In this document: piece after piece, positions 59,623 to 61,882 of the stretch
How positions within the stretch are numbered: the stretch's first letter is position 1
How the letters are laid out: every line of letters starts with the position of its first letter
Source of the DNA: Candidatus Schneewindia gallinarum
GTDB lineage: Bacteria > Bacillota > Clostridia > Oscillospirales > Ruminococcaceae
DNA length: 61,882 nucleotides
Direction of reading: 5' to 3'
Assembly: GCA_904420175.1 (NCBI GenBank)
Contig: CAJFUF010000016.1
Location: 1-61,882 of the forward strand
Notes under the pieces: model-generated
The model's input: the letters and a program-made list of their open reading frames with translations, nothing else
What the model was told of the DNA's origin: nothing
Databases searched by the model: none
Made by a program: the position numbers and the translations under genes

Positions 59623-60624
59623 ATGACAAGATACGATAAAATTTTAGGCGGCCTGTTGGGCGCGGCCGTGGGCGACGCCATGGGCGCAGCAACGGAAACC
59701 CGCCCCGCCTCCGCCATTAAGGAATATTTCGGCGGCTGGGTGCGCGACATCATTCCCTCTCCGGAGGATGTGTTCGCAAGGGGCTGCCCGGCCGGCTTTG
59801 TCACGGACGATTTCAGCATTGCTTACTACACTGCAAAGGAAATTGCGGCGCGTAAGGGCGTCATTGACAAGCAGACGGCAGAAGGGGCGCTGTTAAACTG
59901 GTTCGAGTCGCCGTATACCTACATGGCGGGCCCCACCACCTGCGGCGCCATCATGGCCCTGAAGGGCGAGCCGCCGACCCCCACCTACCCCTTTTTAAGC
60001 TATGACAACTCGAAGGGCACCAATGGCTCGGCTATGAAAATCGGTCCTGTGGGCCTTGTGAACGCAGGCAATCCCGACAAGGCAATTGAGGATGCCGTTA
60101 TCATCTGTGCCCCCACCCACGACAACAACGTGGCCCTGTCCGGCGGCTGTGCTGTGGCTGCCTCCGTGGCGGTGGCCATGCAGGATGGCGCCACCGTCTA
60201 CGATCTGGTAGAGGCGGGCTTGAAGGGCGCTGAAAAAGGCGATAAAGCCGGCCGCGAGCGGTACAAGACCATCTGCGGCCCCAGCATCGTTAAGCGCATT
60301 AACTTAGCGGTGGAGATCGCACTGCGCTGCGGTGATGTGGAAAAGACCATGTTTGAACTGGCGGACATCATCGGCGCCAGCGTACAGGCGGCGGACGCCG
60401 TCCCCTGCGCCTACGGCCTGATGGTCGCTGCAAAGGGCGACGCGTTCGAGTCCATTGTGGGCGGTGTCAACATCGGTAACGATACGGATACCATCGCCAC
60501 TATTGTCGGCTCCATGACCGGCACCCTGAACGGCTATTTCGACCGGAAGTACATCGACCTTATCAACAAGGCGAACAATTTCGATCTGGAGGCCCTCGCC
60601 AAGGATCTGGACGCCTGCTATTAA
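59623..60624 (+). CDS. ADP-ribosylglycohydrolase family protein
   Basis: A 333-residue all-alpha, dimagnesium-type hydrolase of the DraG/ARH family. LGGLLGAAVGDAMGAATE begins the fold, VTDDFSIAYY supplies metal ligands, and GTNGSAMKIGPVG, APTHDNNVALSGG and NIGNDTDTIATIVGSM complete the site. The substrate could be ADP-ribosylated protein, ADP-ribose derivatives or another N-glycoside, since family members are diverse. GGAGGAG precedes the ATG. It is a single-gene unit with its own promoter and terminator; no ADP-ribosyltransferase gene is visible. Confidence 0.92.
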   Translation: MTRYDKILGGLLGAAVGDAMGAATETRPASAIKEYFGGWVRDIIPSPEDVFARGCPAGFVTDDFSIAYYTAKEIAARKGVIDKQTAEGALLNWFESPYTYMAGPTTCGAIMALKGEPPTPTYPFLSYDNSKGTNGSAMKIGPVGLVNAGNPDKAIEDAVIICAPTHDNNVALSGGCAVAASVAVAMQDGATVYDLVEAGLKGAEKGDKAGRERYKTICGPSIVKRINLAVEIALRCGDVEKTMFELADIIGASVQAADAVPCAYGLMVAAKGDAFESIVGGVNIGNDTDTIATIVGSMTGTLNGYFDRKYIDLINKANNFDLEALAKDLDACY

Positions 60625-60634
60625 AAGAAAACGG

Positions 60635-60668
60635 ACAAACGCCCGTGGGTTTTCCCACGGGCGTTTGT
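60635..60668. terminator. Bidirectional terminator before metA
   Basis: ACAAACGCCCGTGGG (60635-60649) pairs with CCCACGGGCGTTTGT (60654-60668). Confidence 0.85.
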
Positions 60669-60683
60669 TTATCACGGCATATA

Positions 60684-61628
60684 TTATCCTTCTTCTGTTC
60701 CCCGGTTGACCTCCGGCAGGCTGGACAGGTCGTAGGGTGTCTCCTGATACAGGAAGTAGTTCAGCCAGTTGGAAAACAGCAGGTTGGCGTGCGCCCGCCA
60801 GGAGTGGACGGGCGTCTGGGTGGGATCATCATGCGGGAAGTAGTGACGCGGCATCTCAATGGCCAGCCCCTTGTCAAGATCCCGCCGGTACTCATCACGC
60901 AGGGTGTACCGGTCATATTCCGAATGGCCGGTGACAAAAATCCGCCGGCAGTTCTTGTTGCATATCAGATAGACCCCCGCCTCCGGCGAGGAGGCCAGGA
61001 TATCCAGTTTCGGGCAGTCGGCCACATCCTTTTCAAGAATTTCCGTGTGGCGGGAGTGGGGCGCCAGGAACCGGTCGTCGAACCCCCGCATCAGTGGATG
61101 CTGCGGGATAAGATTGTAATGCTCAAAAACGCCGAACATCTTGCTGCTTAACGGGTGCTTCTCAATCCCATAATAGTAGTGAAGCGCGGCCTGTGCCCCC
61201 CAGCAGATATACAGGGTGGAATAGACATTGGTTTTCGTCCACTCAAAAATTTTGCACAGTTCCTCCCAGTAGTCCACCTCCTCGAAGGGCAGGTGCTCCA
61301 CCGGTGCCCCGGTGATGATCATGCCGTCATACCGGTTGTCCTTCAGCTCGTCAAAGGTGCTGTAGAATTTAAGCAGATGTTCAGCCGGTGTGTTTTTGGA
61401 CTGATGGCTGTCCATGTGCATCAGATCCATCTCCAGCTGAAGCGGGGTATTGGAAAGCACACGCAGCAGCTGGGTCTCCGTCTCGATCTTTTTGGGCATT
61501 AAATTCAGTATCACAATGCGAAGCGGGCGGATGTCCTGTGTCTTTGCCCGCTGTTCCTTCATTAAAAAGATGTTTTCCTTTCGAAGTGCGTCCGCAGCAG
61601 GCAACCTCTCTGGTATTGTGATGGGCAT
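60684..61628 (-). CDS. metA: Homoserine O-acetyltransferase, MetA type
   Basis: A 314-residue enzyme activating homoserine for methionine synthesis. [15 protein letters not shown] and [14 protein letters not shown] are MetA signatures. The nucleophile is Cys142 in [15 protein letters not shown]; the His-Glu pair is in [10 protein letters not shown]. Residue 111, which sets the acyl donor in this family, is Glu ([14 protein letters not shown]), indicating acetyl-CoA rather than succinyl-CoA. AGAGGTGAT precedes the ATG. The leader from the promoter at 61650-61678 is too short for a SAM riboswitch. Confidence 0.95.
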   Translation of the reverse strand: MPITIPERLPAADALRKENIFLMKEQRAKTQDIRPLRIVILNLMPKKIETETQLLRVLSNTPLQLEMDLMHMDSHQSKNTPAEHLLKFYSTFDELKDNRYDGMIITGAPVEHLPFEEVDYWEELCKIFEWTKTNVYSTLYICWGAQAALHYYYGIEKHPLSSKMFGVFEHYNLIPQHPLMRGFDDRFLAPHSRHTEILEKDVADCPKLDILASSPEAGVYLICNKNCRRIFVTGHSEYDRYTLRDEYRRDLDKGLAIEMPRHYFPHDDPTQTPVHSWRAHANLLFSNWLNYFLYQETPYDLSSLPEVNRGTEEG

Positions 61629-61649
61629 TTTGTATCACCTCTGCTCCCG

Positions 61650-61678
61650 ATTATAACATTCCGGCCGCGCTGCTGCAA
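61650..61678 (-). promoter_or_regulatory. Promoter of metA
   Basis: On the minus strand TTGCAG (61678-61673), 17-base spacer, TATAAT (61655-61650). Confidence 0.65.
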
Positions 61679-61781
61679 GAATCAGCGTCCGCGAAACCGG
61701 TAGAATCAATACAGTTTGTATAATAAAAAGTCGAATTTGAAAATTGGATAAAAAAACCTTTAAAAAAAAGAAAAAAAGGCG

Positions 61782-61810
61782 TTGACAAACGGGAGGTGGT
61801 TTGGTAATAT
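61782..61810 (+). promoter_or_regulatory. Strong promoter, probably of an rRNA operon
   Basis: TTGACA (61782-61787), 17-base spacer, TAATAT (61805-61810), with an A-rich stretch (61750-61777) in the place of an UP element. Confidence 0.75.
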
Positions 61811-61816
61811 ATATAA

Positions 61817-61882
61817 GCGCCCTGTGAGCGGGAAGCCGCTGACAGGGCGTAGGAACACCTTAAGGACCTTGAAAATTGAACG
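61817..61882 (+). other. Leader of a probable rRNA operon, 16S gene beyond the edge
   Basis: A compact stem-loop (61818-61849; CGCCCTGT with ACAGGGCG, inner AGCGG with CCGCT) is followed by GGACCTTGAAAATTGAACG. That sequence resembles the segment commonly found just before 16S rRNA in Firmicutes (CCTTGAAAACTGAAC). The mature 16S sequence itself is not in the window. Confidence 0.6.

Noticed and set aside
61629-61740. A SAM riboswitch before metA
   Set aside because: The predicted leader is about 20 bases and lacks the K-turn and pseudoknot elements.

Overview
The window reads as chromosomal DNA of an endospore-forming, Gram-positive anaerobe of the class Clostridia. It is mostly GC-rich, and an Oscillospiraceae-like gut bacterium is my best guess. 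The lineage evidence is the spoIIAA-spoIIAB-sigF operon, bofA behind a DUF2508 gene, RNase J plus GdpP, lipoproteins with Gram-positive lipoboxes, a PQTG-type wall-anchoring tail, and many TTG/GTG starts behind strong GGAGG ribosome-binding sites. No phage, insertion sequence, CRISPR array or tRNA was found. The lineage assignment is inference.

Layout. 1-1910 (minus): two tandem nucleoside hydrolases, the first cut by the window edge. 2300-4255: two lipoprotein paralogues, each preceded by a decayed M23 peptidase remnant. 4311-7104 (minus): rnhA, then nifS-nifU-trhA. 7392-16908 (plus): a housekeeping run rnj-gdpP-rplI-dnaB-tilS-hpt-ftsH. 17110-22581: an unusual ABC-like locus with two duplicated pairs of FtsX/MacB-type membrane proteins, a candidate single-span small protein and an ABC ATPase that has lost its catalytic motifs. 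22700-24393: a TrpF-fold protein lacking the catalytic cysteine, coupled to a PfkB kinase. 24595-27585: an AT-richer MacB-type ABC exporter with an intact ATPase. 27706-31950: a type IIA topoisomerase pair. 32229-36084: secG, rnr, DUF2508-bofA, a GNAT gene and RNase P RNA (minus). 36254-38816: gdhA and ilvE. 38883-41551 (minus): a wall-anchored 5'-nucleotidase and a Cys/His-rich miniprotein. 41701-45086: an RluA-type synthase and an amino-acid ABC importer with ARG-box-like operators. 45239-49922: a cell-envelope block of M23 hydrolase, murA, walJ and rlmH. 49966-51286: divergent Crp/Fnr regulator and ECF S component around a 16-bp palindrome. 51485-57309: adenine deaminase, valS, folC. 57401-58820: spoIIA operon. 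58892-61628: a GNAT gene, an ADP-ribosylglycohydrolase and metA. 61782-61882: promoter and leader of what looks like an rRNA operon whose 16S gene lies just past the right edge.

How the parts fit. Purine and nucleoside salvage recurs (nucleoside hydrolases, hpt, surface 5'-nucleotidase, adenine deaminase), as does nitrogen and amino-acid handling (gdhA, ilvE, amino-acid importer, metA). The most unusual item is the duplicated permease locus with a probably inactive ATPase at 17050-22581. Several regulatory sites can be read directly: ARG boxes, a WalR-type box, a Crp/Fnr-type palindrome, and an inverted repeat inside the nifS promoter.
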